From: Streptomyces hokutonensis
GTDB lineage: Bacteria > Actinomycetota > Actinomycetes > Streptomycetales > Streptomycetaceae
DNA length: 64,000 nt
Assembly (NCBI RefSeq): GCF_000376565.1
Contig: NZ_BARG01000024.1
Location: 248,001-312,000, forward strand
Direction of reading: 5' to 3'
The first letter of the stretch is position 1; every line of letters begins with the position of its first letter. The notes under the pieces are model-generated. The model ran no database searches. It saw nothing but the letters and a program-made list of their open reading frames with translations, and had not been told where the DNA came from. A program made the translations under genes and the position numbers. Below are positions 8,361 through 16,028 of the stretch, piece after piece.

Positions 8361-9638
8361 GTGTTCAAGGAATTTGTCGTGTCCGGCGATTCGCACATCA
8401 TCGAGCCGGTCGATCTGTTCAAGACCCGCCTGCCCAAGGAGCTCCGCGAACGCGCCCTGTGGGAAGAGGAGTTCACCCTCGACGAGCCGATCGTCCCGGG
8501 CGGGCACACGGAGTTCAAGAAGCTCCACACCATCGGGTTCGACGGCTGGACCATCTCCAAGTATCGCCAGACAGGCGGGGAGACCCCGGACGGCGATCCC
8601 GACCACATCATCCGGGACATGAACTTCGACGGCGTCGATGCCTCGGTGATGTTCCCCAACCTCTCGCTGTTCGTCCTGTTCACCGACGACCACGAGCTGT
8701 CGATGGCCCACGCGCGCGTGTGGAACGACTACCTCGTCGAGAGGTACCTCCCCTACAAGGACCGGCTGCGCCCCACGGCCGCGATCCCGATCACGGACGT
8801 CCCCGCGGCCGTGGCGGAGATCGAGCGGATCGCGAGGCTGGGACTCGGCGCGATCCTGCTCCCGGAGATTCCGCCGCTGCCGTACTACGCGCGGGAGTAC
8901 GACCCGATCTGGTCCGCCGCCCAGGCGCACGGCCTGCCGGTCTTCATCCACGTGGCCACCGGTGGCGTGAAGGTCAAGGAGCAGATCTCCGGGACGGCGC
9001 AGACCGTCCGGGGCCTGATGACGTCCATGAACATGGGCAAGGGCAACCTGACCGACGACATGGTGGCGGGCCGCACCATGGGCTTCGCGGCCGGCGCCGG
9101 TGTGGCCGGTCCGCAGGGCATCATCGCCAGCCTGGTCGGCGGCGGGGTCTGCGAGCGCTTCCCCGACCTGCACTTCAACCTGATCGAGTACACCGCCGGC
9201 TGGCTGGTGTCCTTCATGGGTTACATGGACAAGGCCTGGAAGACGGGCACCGGCCAGGACCCCGACTGGTGGCTCGGCTTCTGGGACGACAACCGTCCGG
9301 CGACCGAACAGCCCTCCATGGGCAGGCTGTTCGCGATCAACGACAAGTGGCCCTACCCGCTCAAGCCCACCGAGTACGTCCAGCGCCAGATCCATGTGCA
9401 GTTCGCGGACGACCCCACGGCGGTCAAGGCACGCCACATCACCGGCCTGTCCACGGTCATGTGGGGCAACGACTACCCGCACGCGGAGGGCACCTTCCGC
9501 AGCAGCGCCGAGTGCATCGCCGAGAACTTCGAGGGCGTGAACGACGAGGACCGCGCGGCCATCCTGGGCGGCACCCTTGCTGACGTCGTGCACTTCGACA
9601 AGAGCAGGAAGCTGGCGCCGGTCACCGAGAGCGCCTGA
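8361..9638 (+). CDS. Amidohydrolase 2-family metal-dependent hydrolase or decarboxylase
   Basis: The product has 425 residues with a GTG start at 8361 and an AGAGG site upstream. The N-terminal metal motif is D10-S-H12 followed by Glu15 (SGDSHIIEP), and the C-terminal end of the TIM barrel has MWGNDYPHAEGTF with the conserved Asp. This family includes ACMSD-type decarboxylases and C-C or C-N hydrolases, and members are common in actinobacterial terpenoid and steroid clusters with uncertain substrates. A paralogue of 381 residues is at 38318. The gene is monocistronic, divergent from the aldehyde dehydrogenase, and followed by two hairpins. Metal-dependent cleavage of a ring-derived acid is an inference. 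Confidence 0.82.
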   Translation: MFKEFVVSGDSHIIEPVDLFKTRLPKELRERALWEEEFTLDEPIVPGGHTEFKKLHTIGFDGWTISKYRQTGGETPDGDPDHIIRDMNFDGVDASVMFPNLSLFVLFTDDHELSMAHARVWNDYLVERYLPYKDRLRPTAAIPITDVPAAVAEIERIARLGLGAILLPEIPPLPYYAREYDPIWSAAQAHGLPVFIHVATGGVKVKEQISGTAQTVRGLMTSMNMGKGNLTDDMVAGRTMGFAAGAGVAGPQGIIASLVGGGVCERFPDLHFNLIEYTAGWLVSFMGYMDKAWKTGTGQDPDWWLGFWDDNRPATEQPSMGRLFAINDKWPYPLKPTEYVQRQIHVQFADDPTAVKARHITGLSTVMWGNDYPHAEGTFRSSAECIAENFEGVNDEDRAAILGGTLADVVHFDKSRKLAPVTESA

Positions 9639-9650
9639 CCATCGGAACGG

Positions 9651-9712
9651 CGTTTCAGGGCACTGAAACGCGATGACAGCGGCGGGCGGTCCGAGGGTGC
9701 CGTCCGCCGCTT
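9651..9712. terminator. Two hairpins between convergent genes
   Basis: CGTTTCAG-GGCA-CTGAAACG (9651-9670) is a perfect 8-bp stem. AGCGGCGGGCGG (9678-9689) pairs with CCGTCCGCCGCT (9700-9711) with one G-T wobble. They lie between the ends of the amidohydrolase and the LLM gene and could terminate transcription from both sides. Confidence 0.6.
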
Positions 9713-9718
9713 CTCCTG

Positions 9719-10723
9719 TCACGCGGTGGGCAGCTCGCCGATCAGGGCGAGGGAGGCGCGGGCGTACGCGGCCCGGCGCCGCCGGCTCACCAGGAAGCTG
9801 GGCGGTGCGAAATAGCCGACGTCACGAGGGAGCGAACCGGCGCGAGCGGCGAGCATGTCCTTCGCGTCGGCCGTCGTCCCGCACACCGCGATCGAGGTCA
9901 GCATCTCGTCGGTGACGGCGGCGGCCATCGCGTCCGTGTCCCCGGCCCGGAACGCCTTGCGCAACTGGGCCACCGGGGCCTCCCAGCCGTGGTGGGCGAC
10001 GAACGGGTCGTACGTCTTCACCGTGAGGTAGAAGGCGATCATCCGGCGGGCGTCGGCCACCGCGCGTTCGGGCGCGGAGTCGTCCACCGCCGTGATGACC
10101 CAGCCGTGTTCCAGCGGCCGTTCGGTGCGTCCGGCGGTGGCGGTGCCGCGCCCGACGGAGGGCCGCACGACGTCGTTCCACCAGGAGCGGGTGAACAGCC
10201 CGTGCCCGATGACGCCGTCGGCCACCCGGCCCGCCGTGGCGGCCATGCGCGTGTTGAACGCGGCGAGCAGCACAGGGATGTCGAGCCGGCCGAGCACCGG
10301 GGCGCGGACATCGGCGTCCAGCGAATAGAACTCGCCGGAGTAGTGGACCTTCTCGCCGTTCTCCGCGTGCAGCCAGGCGCGGACGGCGCCGACGGTCTCC
10401 GCGATCCGGTCCACCGGACGGTCTGCCGGTACGTCGAGCCAGTCGCGGTTGATGCGGAACGCGGCGCTGCCCAGGCCGAGGAAGAGCCGACCCGGCGCCT
10501 GGGCGTGGAGCTGGCGCAACGCGGTGGCGTGCGCGTACGGGGTGCGGGCGAAGGCGTAGGCGATGGCGGGCCCCGCCAGGGCGTGTTCGGAGTTCGCGAC
10601 GATCTCGGCGAGGGTGAGGTAGGCGTCGTGGTCGACGAACTCGCCGGCGCAGAAGGCGCCCGCACCGGCCTCCTCGGCCTCGTGCGCCACCTCTCGGCCC
10701 GGCCAGGGCATGCCGAATCGCAT
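9719..10723 (-). CDS. LLM-class (luciferase-like) oxidoreductase, probably F420-dependent
   Basis: This is a 334-residue protein of the bacterial luciferase-like TIM-barrel family (MRFGMPWPG start, and later LFLGLGSAAFRINRDW). In actinobacteria most of these enzymes use F420 rather than FMN and catalyse hydride transfer to ketones, enones or alcohols. The sequence alone does not settle the cofactor. It is transcribed alone from a promoter region carrying the most symmetrical copy of the island box (10759-10780), which ties it to the catabolic regulon. It might reduce an enone or oxidise a secondary alcohol of a ring intermediate; this is inference. Confidence 0.78.
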   Translation of the reverse strand: MRFGMPWPGREVAHEAEEAGAGAFCAGEFVDHDAYLTLAEIVANSEHALAGPAIAYAFARTPYAHATALRQLHAQAPGRLFLGLGSAAFRINRDWLDVPADRPVDRIAETVGAVRAWLHAENGEKVHYSGEFYSLDADVRAPVLGRLDIPVLLAAFNTRMAATAGRVADGVIGHGLFTRSWWNDVVRPSVGRGTATAGRTERPLEHGWVITAVDDSAPERAVADARRMIAFYLTVKTYDPFVAHHGWEAPVAQLRKAFRAGDTDAMAAAVTDEMLTSIAVCGTTADAKDMLAARAGSLPRDVGYFAPPSFLVSRRRRAAYARASLALIGELPTA

Positions 10724-10758
10724 CAGAGCCAGCCCTTCATGGAACCTCGTAAGACTTC

Positions 10759-10780
10759 ATAAAAAAGGATACTGTTTTAT
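10759..10780. promoter_or_regulatory. AT-rich island box C, 22-bp near-perfect palindrome
   Basis: On the minus strand the site runs ATAAAACAGTATCC then TTTTTTAT. The outer ATAAAA/TTTTAT arms and the inner AGTAT/TCCT core are symmetrical apart from two pairs. It is the best example of the recurrent box and lies 36 nt upstream of the LLM oxidoreductase start codon. Confidence 0.6.
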
Positions 10781-10796
10781 GGAGAGTAGGGGAGTG

Positions 10797-11570
10797 TCAG
10801 CGCAGTGTCCACCGTCCCCGGGGCACCGCGGTGCGGTCCACCTCGGCCTTTCCGACGGGATTTCCGATCTGCGTGTACGACAGTCCGGTGCGCAGGGCCT
10901 GGGTGCGGGTCGAGTCCAGGGACTCCCAGATCGCGCGGACCGTGCCCTGGATCGCGGCCGGCGGTTTGGCGGCGATGATGCGCGCGATCTCGTCCGCCCG
11001 GTCCCAGAGCTGTCCGCCCGGCAACACCTCGCTGACCAGGCCGATTTGGAGAGCGCGCGCCGCCGACACCCGCTCGTCCAGGCCGAGCAGCGCGATGCGC
11101 AGGGTCTCGCCGAGCGGGATGCGGCGGGCCAGCCCGATGGGTTCGAGGGCGGCGGTGAGTCCGTAACTGACATGCGGGTCGAAGAAGGTCGCGTCGTCCG
11201 AACAGATCAGGATGTCGGCCTCGTTGAGCCAGTAGAAGGCGCCACCGGCTGCCATCCCGTGCACCGCGCAGACCAGCGGTTTCCACACCTGGTTGAGCTT
11301 CGGCGACAGGAACTCACCGGGATCGGTCTGCGACCAGACGTTGGAGTGCCGGTCGATGCCCTCCTTGACGTCCATGCCGGTGCTGAACGCCCGGTCGCCG
11401 GAGCCGCGCAGCACGACGACACGCACGTCGTCGTCGGCCTTCACGGTCCGCCAGATGAGCGCGAACTCCTCCAGCATCTCCTGATTGAAGCTGTTCATGG
11501 CCTGAGGTCGGTTCAGGGTGATGGTGGCGACATGGTCGGTCACCTCGAACAGGACGGTCTTGAGCTCCAT
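10797..11570 (-). CDS. Crotonase-family protein lacking both canonical catalytic glutamates
   Basis: The product has 257 residues from the ATG at 11570, which has GGAG 8 nt upstream; an upstream ATG at 11603 has no good ribosome site. The crotonase oxyanion loops are present (AFSTGMDV at 61-68, GMAAGGAF at 105-112). At the two positions where enoyl-CoA hydratase carries glutamates it has Phe112 (AGGAFYW) and His133 (FFDPHVSYG). It is thus unlikely to be a plain hydratase; isomerase, hydrolase or C-C lyase chemistry is possible. It is divergent from the small protein, ligase and kinase operon and shares box D with it. Confidence 0.82.
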   Translation of the reverse strand: MELKTVLFEVTDHVATITLNRPQAMNSFNQEMLEEFALIWRTVKADDDVRVVVLRGSGDRAFSTGMDVKEGIDRHSNVWSQTDPGEFLSPKLNQVWKPLVCAVHGMAAGGAFYWLNEADILICSDDATFFDPHVSYGLTAALEPIGLARRIPLGETLRIALLGLDERVSAARALQIGLVSEVLPGGQLWDRADEIARIIAAKPPAAIQGTVRAIWESLDSTRTQALRTGLSYTQIGNPVGKAEVDRTAVPRGRWTLR

Positions 11571-11618
11571 CCGGCGACTCCGTTCGTCGACTCGGTTCGT
11601 CATCTCGACGCGATCGAG

Positions 11619-11638
11619 GTAAGTAGTATACTTTTTTC
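11619..11638. promoter_or_regulatory. AT-rich island box D
   Basis: The segment contains AGTAGTATACTTTTTT, with the perfect 8-bp palindrome AGTATACT. It lies between the crotonase start (minus strand) and the 102-residue protein gene (plus strand). TATACT on either strand would also make a good -10 hexamer, so operator and promoter probably overlap. Confidence 0.6.
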
Positions 11639-11687
11639 TGGTCTTCGGGAGCCCGGAACGGCAACAAGATCCGCGGAGGAACCTGCG

Positions 11688-11996
11688 ATGAGGCCACGAG
11701 TGGGACAGATGCTCGCCAGCACGGTGGACACGACGGCGGTGGTGGTCGTGCGCTGCCCCGACAGCGAGCTGGACATCACCTGCGGCGGTGCCGCGATGGC
11801 CGAGGGGCCCGCGACCGGGGCCCCCGCCGGCACCCCGGACCCGGACCGGTTGGGCGGTTCACTGCTCGGCAAGCGCTACGCCGACGAGGACCTCGGCCTC
11901 GAACTCCTCTGCACGAAACAGGGACCGGGCACCCTCGCGGTGAACGGCGTCCCGCTGCCGGTGAAGACCGCGAAGCCGCTCCCGGCCTCGGACTGA
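11688..11996 (+). CDS. Small conserved-looking protein of unknown function (102 aa)
   Basis: The ATG at 11688 is preceded by GGAGGA and gives 102 residues. No domain of known function is evident. It has three cysteines, two in VVVRCPDSELDITCGG near residues 23 and 32 and one in GLELLCTKQG near residue 75. A flexible Pro/Gly/Ala-rich middle and a LLGKRYADED segment also stand out. No membrane segment or signal is visible. It is the first gene of a tight operon with an AMP-forming ligase (18 nt downstream) and an aminoglycoside-phosphotransferase-fold kinase. It may therefore assist the ligase or kinase, for example as a metal-binding or carrier-like accessory, but this is a guess from position. 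Confidence 0.75.
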   Translation: MRPRVGQMLASTVDTTAVVVVRCPDSELDITCGGAAMAEGPATGAPAGTPDPDRLGGSLLGKRYADEDLGLELLCTKQGPGTLAVNGVPLPVKTAKPLPASD

Positions 11997-12014
11997 GAAG
12001 AGGGAAGCGCGCCG

Positions 12015-13529
12015 ATGAACGTGTCGATGATCCTGGACATGGCCGCCGAGGGCTTCGGCGACCGGATCGTGATCGGACGCGCACAGGACGGGCTCACCCC
12101 CGTACGACTGCGCGAACTGGCCGTCGGCGGGGCCCGGTTGATCCGTGCGGCCGGCGCCGACGCGCTCGTGTACCTGGCCACCAACGGCCCCGCCTTCGCC
12201 GTCGCCCAGTTCGCCGCGGCCCACGCCGGAGTCCCGCTGGTCCCGGTCAACTACCGCCTGGGCGAAGAGCAGTTGGACGCCCTGCTCGCGAACCACCCGC
12301 GCGCCCTGGTCATCGCCGCCCCCGACCAGGACGCGGCCCCGCGCCGCGCCGGACTGCCGGTACGCAGCCCGGCCGAATGGCTCGCGGAGGCGGCCGCGAA
12401 CGCCGACGCCGATCCCGAACCGGCACCGGCGCCCGACACCCCTGCCGTACTGATCTACACCAGCGGCACCACCTCGGCCCCGAAGGGTGTGGTCCTGCGC
12501 CACCACAACCTGGTGTCCTATGTGCTCGGCACCGTGGAGTTCGCCGCGGCGGACCCCGCCGAATCAGCGCTGACGAGTGTGCCGCCGTACCACATAGCCG
12601 CCGTCTCCAATGTGCTGACGAACCTCTACGCGGGCCGACGCACCCTCACCCTCGACCAGTTCACCCCTGAGGCCTGGCTCGCGCTCGTCCGGGAACAGCG
12701 GATCACCCACGCCATGGTTGTCCCCACCATGCTCGCCCGCATCATGGACACGGACGGCCTGGACCGATCAGTACCCTCAATGCGCTCACTCGCCTACGGT
12801 GGCGCCAGGATGCCCGTGCGCGTGATCGAGACGGCGCTGCGCTCCTGGCCGCACGTGGACTTCGTCAACGCCTATGGCCTGACGGAGACTTCGTCCACCA
12901 TCTCCGTGCTCGGCCCGGCCGAACACCGCGCGGCCGTCGCCAGTGCCGACCCCGCCGTACGGGCGCGGCTCGGCTCGGCCGGACTGCCGGTGCCGGGCAT
13001 CGAGATCGAGGTCCGTGACGTGACCGGCGAACCCCTCGACGCCGGGGAGACCGGGCAGATCTGGGTGCGCGGCGAACAGGTCTCGGGGGAGTACGTCGGT
13101 CAGGGCTCCGCCGTCGACGAGCGCGGCTTCTTCCACACCCGCGACCGGGGCCGCCTCGACGCCGACGGCTACCTCCACATCGAGGGCAGGACCGACGACA
13201 CGATCATCCGCGGCGCGGAGAACATCGCCCCCGCCGAGATAGAGGACGTTCTGCTGCGCCACCCCGACGTGCTCGACGCCGTCGTGGTCGGTGTCCCCGA
13301 CGAGGAGTGGGGCCAGCGCATCGAGGCCGTGGTCGTACCCCGCGACGGCGCACAGGTCGACGCCGGAGCGCTGCGCGCCGCCGTGCGCGGCACCCTGCGC
13401 GGCTCGAAGACCCCGGAGCGCATCACGTACTGGGCCGAACTCCCGCGCACGGTGACCGGCAAACTGGTGCGCCGCGACATCGTGGCGGCACTCACCGCGC
13501 CCGAGAACGGGACGAAGGGGCAGACATGA
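12015..13529 (+). CDS. AMP-forming acyl-CoA synthetase (FadD-like)
   Basis: This is a class I adenylate-forming enzyme of 504 residues. Visible core motifs are the P-loop YTSGTTSAPKG, YGLTETSS, TRDRGRLDADGYLHIEGR, and the C-terminal catalytic Lys in TVTGKLVRRD. It activates a carboxylic acid with ATP and CoA, giving the acyl-CoA for beta-oxidation. It sits between the 102-residue protein and the kinase, with the kinase ATG overlapping its TGA (ATGA at 13526). Translation of ligase and kinase is thus coupled. This suggests that the acid it activates yields the hydroxyacyl-CoA phosphorylated by the kinase, analogous to the ligase of the levulinate (Lva) pathway. Confidence 0.9.
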   Translation: MNVSMILDMAAEGFGDRIVIGRAQDGLTPVRLRELAVGGARLIRAAGADALVYLATNGPAFAVAQFAAAHAGVPLVPVNYRLGEEQLDALLANHPRALVIAAPDQDAAPRRAGLPVRSPAEWLAEAAANADADPEPAPAPDTPAVLIYTSGTTSAPKGVVLRHHNLVSYVLGTVEFAAADPAESALTSVPPYHIAAVSNVLTNLYAGRRTLTLDQFTPEAWLALVREQRITHAMVVPTMLARIMDTDGLDRSVPSMRSLAYGGARMPVRVIETALRSWPHVDFVNAYGLTETSSTISVLGPAEHRAAVASADPAVRARLGSAGLPVPGIEIEVRDVTGEPLDAGETGQIWVRGEQVSGEYVGQGSAVDERGFFHTRDRGRLDADGYLHIEGRTDDTIIRGAENIAPAEIEDVLLRHPDVLDAVVVGVPDEEWGQRIEAVVVPRDGAQVDAGALRAAVRGTLRGSKTPERITYWAELPRTVTGKLVRRDIVAALTAPENGTKGQT

Positions 13530-14566
13530 GCGTCGTCGCCACCAACAGCCCTGCGGTGCTCCGGGAGTTGACGGACCGTACGGCCTCCGTCGTCGGCGGC
13601 TGGACCCCCGGCGCCACTGTCGACGGCGTTGAACCGCTCACTGGCGGCACGTCGAGCCTGACGTACGTCGCCCATCTGTCGGGTGTCCCGGACGGCTACG
13701 AACGTGTCGTCCTCAAGGTGGCCCCGCCCGGCCTGCCCCCGGTCCGCAACCGGGACGTGCTGCGCCAGGCGCGGCTCATGGCGGCCCTGGCCGGACAGCC
13801 GGGCGTGCGGGTGCCGAAGGTGTTGTTCTGCGACGCGGGCAAGCCCCCGGACGTCCAGCCCTTCGTGGCCATGGAGTTGGTGCCGGGGGAGTGCGTCGAG
13901 CCGGTGCTGGTGCCGCGCGGCACGCTCGCGCCGGGGGAGGTGCGGTCCCGTGCCCTGGACGCGGCCAGGATGCTGGCCGACCTGCACCGGGTGGATCCGG
14001 CGAGGACGGCGCTCGCGGCGGAGCCGGCCGTGTCGCTCCACGCCGAGATCGACCGCTGGACCCGGGCGTTCGGCACCGTCCCCGACGACCTGCGCGCCGG
14101 GCACGAGGCGGTCGCCGACCGGCTGCACGCCACCGCGCCCGCCGCGATGACACCGGTGTTCACCCACGGCGACTACCGGCTCGGCAACACACTGTGCGCG
14201 GACGGGGCGATCACGGCGATCATCGACTGGGAGATCTGGTCGCTCGGCGACCCCCGCGTCGACATGACCTGGCTGACCTTCTTCACCGACGAGGCCCGCC
14301 ACCCCGCCGCCGCGTCGGACGAGCCGACCGGCATGCCGAGCAAGGCCGAACTGGTCGACGCCTACGAGGAGTTGCGCGGCGAACCGCTGCACGACCTGGC
14401 GTGGTTCGAGGCGCTCACCAAGTACAAGGAGTCGGCGGCGACCGCCCTGCTGATCAAAAGGGGCCGTAAGTCAGGGCAGTTGAACGCCATGCATCAGCGG
14501 ATGCTGCCCGCGCTCCCGGTGTTGCTGGACGAGGCGGCCGAACTGCTGCGCACAGCTCGAAGTTGA
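13526..14566 (+). CDS. Phosphotransferase (APH-fold), ACAD10/11 N-domain / LvaA-like hydroxyacyl-CoA kinase
   Basis: The product has 346 residues with the aminoglycoside-phosphotransferase kinase fold. It has Lys64 in VVLKV, the Brenner motif HGDYRLGN (214-221) with catalytic Asp216, and the metal-binding IIDWE (Asp234). Relatives are the N-terminal kinase domains of ACAD10/ACAD11, bacterial LvaA, and proteins often mis-annotated as FadE36. In characterised systems this kinase phosphorylates the 4-hydroxyl of a 4-hydroxyacyl-CoA so that a companion ACAD-fold enzyme can eliminate phosphate. A matching ACAD is at 16805-18124. The start overlaps the ligase stop (ATGA). The 3' end overlaps the convergent TetR gene by 73 bp. 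Confidence 0.85.
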   Translation: MSVVATNSPAVLRELTDRTASVVGGWTPGATVDGVEPLTGGTSSLTYVAHLSGVPDGYERVVLKVAPPGLPPVRNRDVLRQARLMAALAGQPGVRVPKVLFCDAGKPPDVQPFVAMELVPGECVEPVLVPRGTLAPGEVRSRALDAARMLADLHRVDPARTALAAEPAVSLHAEIDRWTRAFGTVPDDLRAGHEAVADRLHATAPAAMTPVFTHGDYRLGNTLCADGAITAIIDWEIWSLGDPRVDMTWLTFFTDEARHPAAASDEPTGMPSKAELVDAYEELRGEPLHDLAWFEALTKYKESAATALLIKRGRKSGQLNAMHQRMLPALPVLLDEAAELLRTARS

Positions 14567-15141
14567 CGGATGCCCAGATCGAGGGCCGCTTCGAGATGTG
14601 CCAGTGAGCCGGTGGACATCATGATCAGTACACCGCCCTGGATACCGGCCAGCAGGGCCGCCGCGGCCTGGTCCGCGTCGAGCTCCGCCGGGGTCTCGCC
14701 CTGGTCCTGCATGGCCCGGATGCCGATGGCGAGCTTGGACTGCCACGAGGCGACGAGCTGTCCGGTGACGGCCTGCACGCCGGGTGAGGCGGGGGTCAGC
14801 TGGGACATGAGCGTGTTGAGCGGGCACTTCTGTCCCTGCCGGCGATAGCGCTCGACGACCGCGTCCCGCCAGTCGTGCCAGGCCCGCCACGAGGTGAGCG
14901 CGTTGAGGTGGGGCTGCTGGTCGGACAGGACCCAGTCCGCCTCGTGCTGGGCCACGGCAAGGAGGAGCTCCTCCTTGCCGCCGGGGAAGTAGTGGAAGAG
15001 CTGGCTCTTGCTGGTGGACGTACGGGCGCGGATGTCGTCCAGGGTCGTCTCGGTCACACCGCGTGCGCGGATCTCCGCCGCGGCTCCCTCGACGATGCGT
15101 TGCCGGGTGGCCGCGCCCTTCGGTGTCAGTCGTGGTGCCAT
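14494..15141 (-). CDS. TetR-family transcriptional regulator
   Basis: This is a TetR protein of 215 residues from the ATG at 15141, just before the conserved N-terminus (LTPKGAATRQRIVEGAA). The HTH covers about residues 10-55 (TTLDDIRARTSTSKSQLFHYF), with an unusual Arg-Thr-Ser-Thr-Ser-Lys turn. The C-terminal domain is helical, and its tail overlaps the convergent kinase gene. It is divergent from the SDR at 15256, with a nested inverted repeat between them, so local control of that SDR is likely. The TetR/SDR pair interrupts the kinase and its presumed partner ACAD, and may be a later insertion into the island. Confidence 0.83.
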   Translation of the reverse strand: MAPRLTPKGAATRQRIVEGAAAEIRARGVTETTLDDIRARTSTSKSQLFHYFPGGKEELLLAVAQHEADWVLSDQQPHLNALTSWRAWHDWRDAVVERYRRQGQKCPLNTLMSQLTPASPGVQAVTGQLVASWQSKLAIGIRAMQDQGETPAELDADQAAAALLAGIQGGVLIMMSTGSLAHLEAALDLGIRQLRAVRSSSAASSSNTGSAGSIR

Positions 15142-15151
15142 GCCATCACTG

Positions 15152-15191
15152 TGCCACTTTCTGGACTTGCGGGTCCATTTTCTGAGTGGCA
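15152..15191. promoter_or_regulatory. Nested inverted repeats, probable TetR operator
   Basis: TGCCACT (15152-15158) pairs with AGTGGCA (15185-15191). Inside them TGGAC (15162-15166) pairs with GTCCA (15173-15177). The segment lies 10 nt upstream of the TetR start and 64 nt upstream of the divergent SDR start, so it can control both. Confidence 0.55.
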
Positions 15192-15255
15192 ACTTTGCCG
15201 TTCCCAGCCGGTTGGATCAGCTTCCGGCGGATCGGACTCGGAGAGGCACAGCATC

Positions 15256-16011
15256 ATGACCAAGCGACTTGCCGGGCGGAAAGCCCTGGTCACCGGCTCC
15301 ACCAACGGTATCGGCGTCGCCGTCGCGGTGGCCCTCGCCGCCGAGGGAGCGTTCGTCGTCGTCAGCGGACGCGACGAGCGGCGCGGCGGCGAGGTGGTGG
15401 CACGCATCGAGAAGGACGGCGGTGCGGCGGCCTTCGTCAAGGGGGACCTGTCCGCGGGCGCCGATGCGATCGACCGTTTCGCCGGCGACGCGCTCACCGC
15501 GGCCGGCGGGCGGATCGACGTGCTCGTCAACAACGCGGCGATGCTGCTCACGCCCGCCCCCACCGCAGAGGTCGCGCAGGAGACCATCGACGAGGCGCTG
15601 GCCGTGAGCGTGCGGTCGGTGTTCCTCCTGACCGGCCTGCTCGCACCGCCCATGGCCGAACGCGGCAACGGCGCCGTGGTCAACCTGGGCTCCATCGCCG
15701 GCCTGCGGGGCAGCGCGCATTCGGCGCTCTACAACATGACCAAGGCCGCCGTGCACTCGCTCACCACGTCGTGGGCCGGGGAGTACGGACCGCACGGCGT
15801 CCGGGTCAACACGGTTGCTCCCGGGCCGACTCTGACTGAGAAGGCTGCGGCGATGGGGGAGCGCCTGACCCCGTTCATCGCGCGCATGCCCTCCGGCCGT
15901 GCCGGTACTCCGGCCGAGGTGGCCTCCGCCGTCGTGTTCCTCGCGAGCGACGAGGCGTCCCAGATCCACGGCGCCACGCTCACCGTCGACGGCGGATTCA
16001 CGGCGGTGTAG
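15256..16011 (+). CDS. Short-chain dehydrogenase/reductase
   Basis: This is a classical SDR of 251 residues starting at the ATG at 15256. Cofactor motif TGSTNGIG lies near residues 13-20, the NNA of the structural motif is present (VLVNNAAML), and the catalytic Tyr-x3-Lys is YNMTK. An Arg after beta-2 (SGRDER) points to NADP preference. It is transcribed alone and divergently from the TetR gene at 14494, with a nested operator between them. Its product probably oxidises or reduces an alcohol or ketone recognised by that regulator. Whether it belongs to the surrounding catabolic pathway is uncertain. Confidence 0.85.
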   Translation: MTKRLAGRKALVTGSTNGIGVAVAVALAAEGAFVVVSGRDERRGGEVVARIEKDGGAAAFVKGDLSAGADAIDRFAGDALTAAGGRIDVLVNNAAMLLTPAPTAEVAQETIDEALAVSVRSVFLLTGLLAPPMAERGNGAVVNLGSIAGLRGSAHSALYNMTKAAVHSLTTSWAGEYGPHGVRVNTVAPGPTLTEKAAAMGERLTPFIARMPSGRAGTPAEVASAVVFLASDEASQIHGATLTVDGGFTAV

Positions 16012-16028
16012 GACCATGCCTTTGGTGG

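Noticed and set aside
8235..9722. 495-codon minus-strand open frame
   Set aside because: It covers the opposite strand of the amidohydrolase, whose metal motifs are clear; the antisense product has His/Val/Gly-rich shadow composition.
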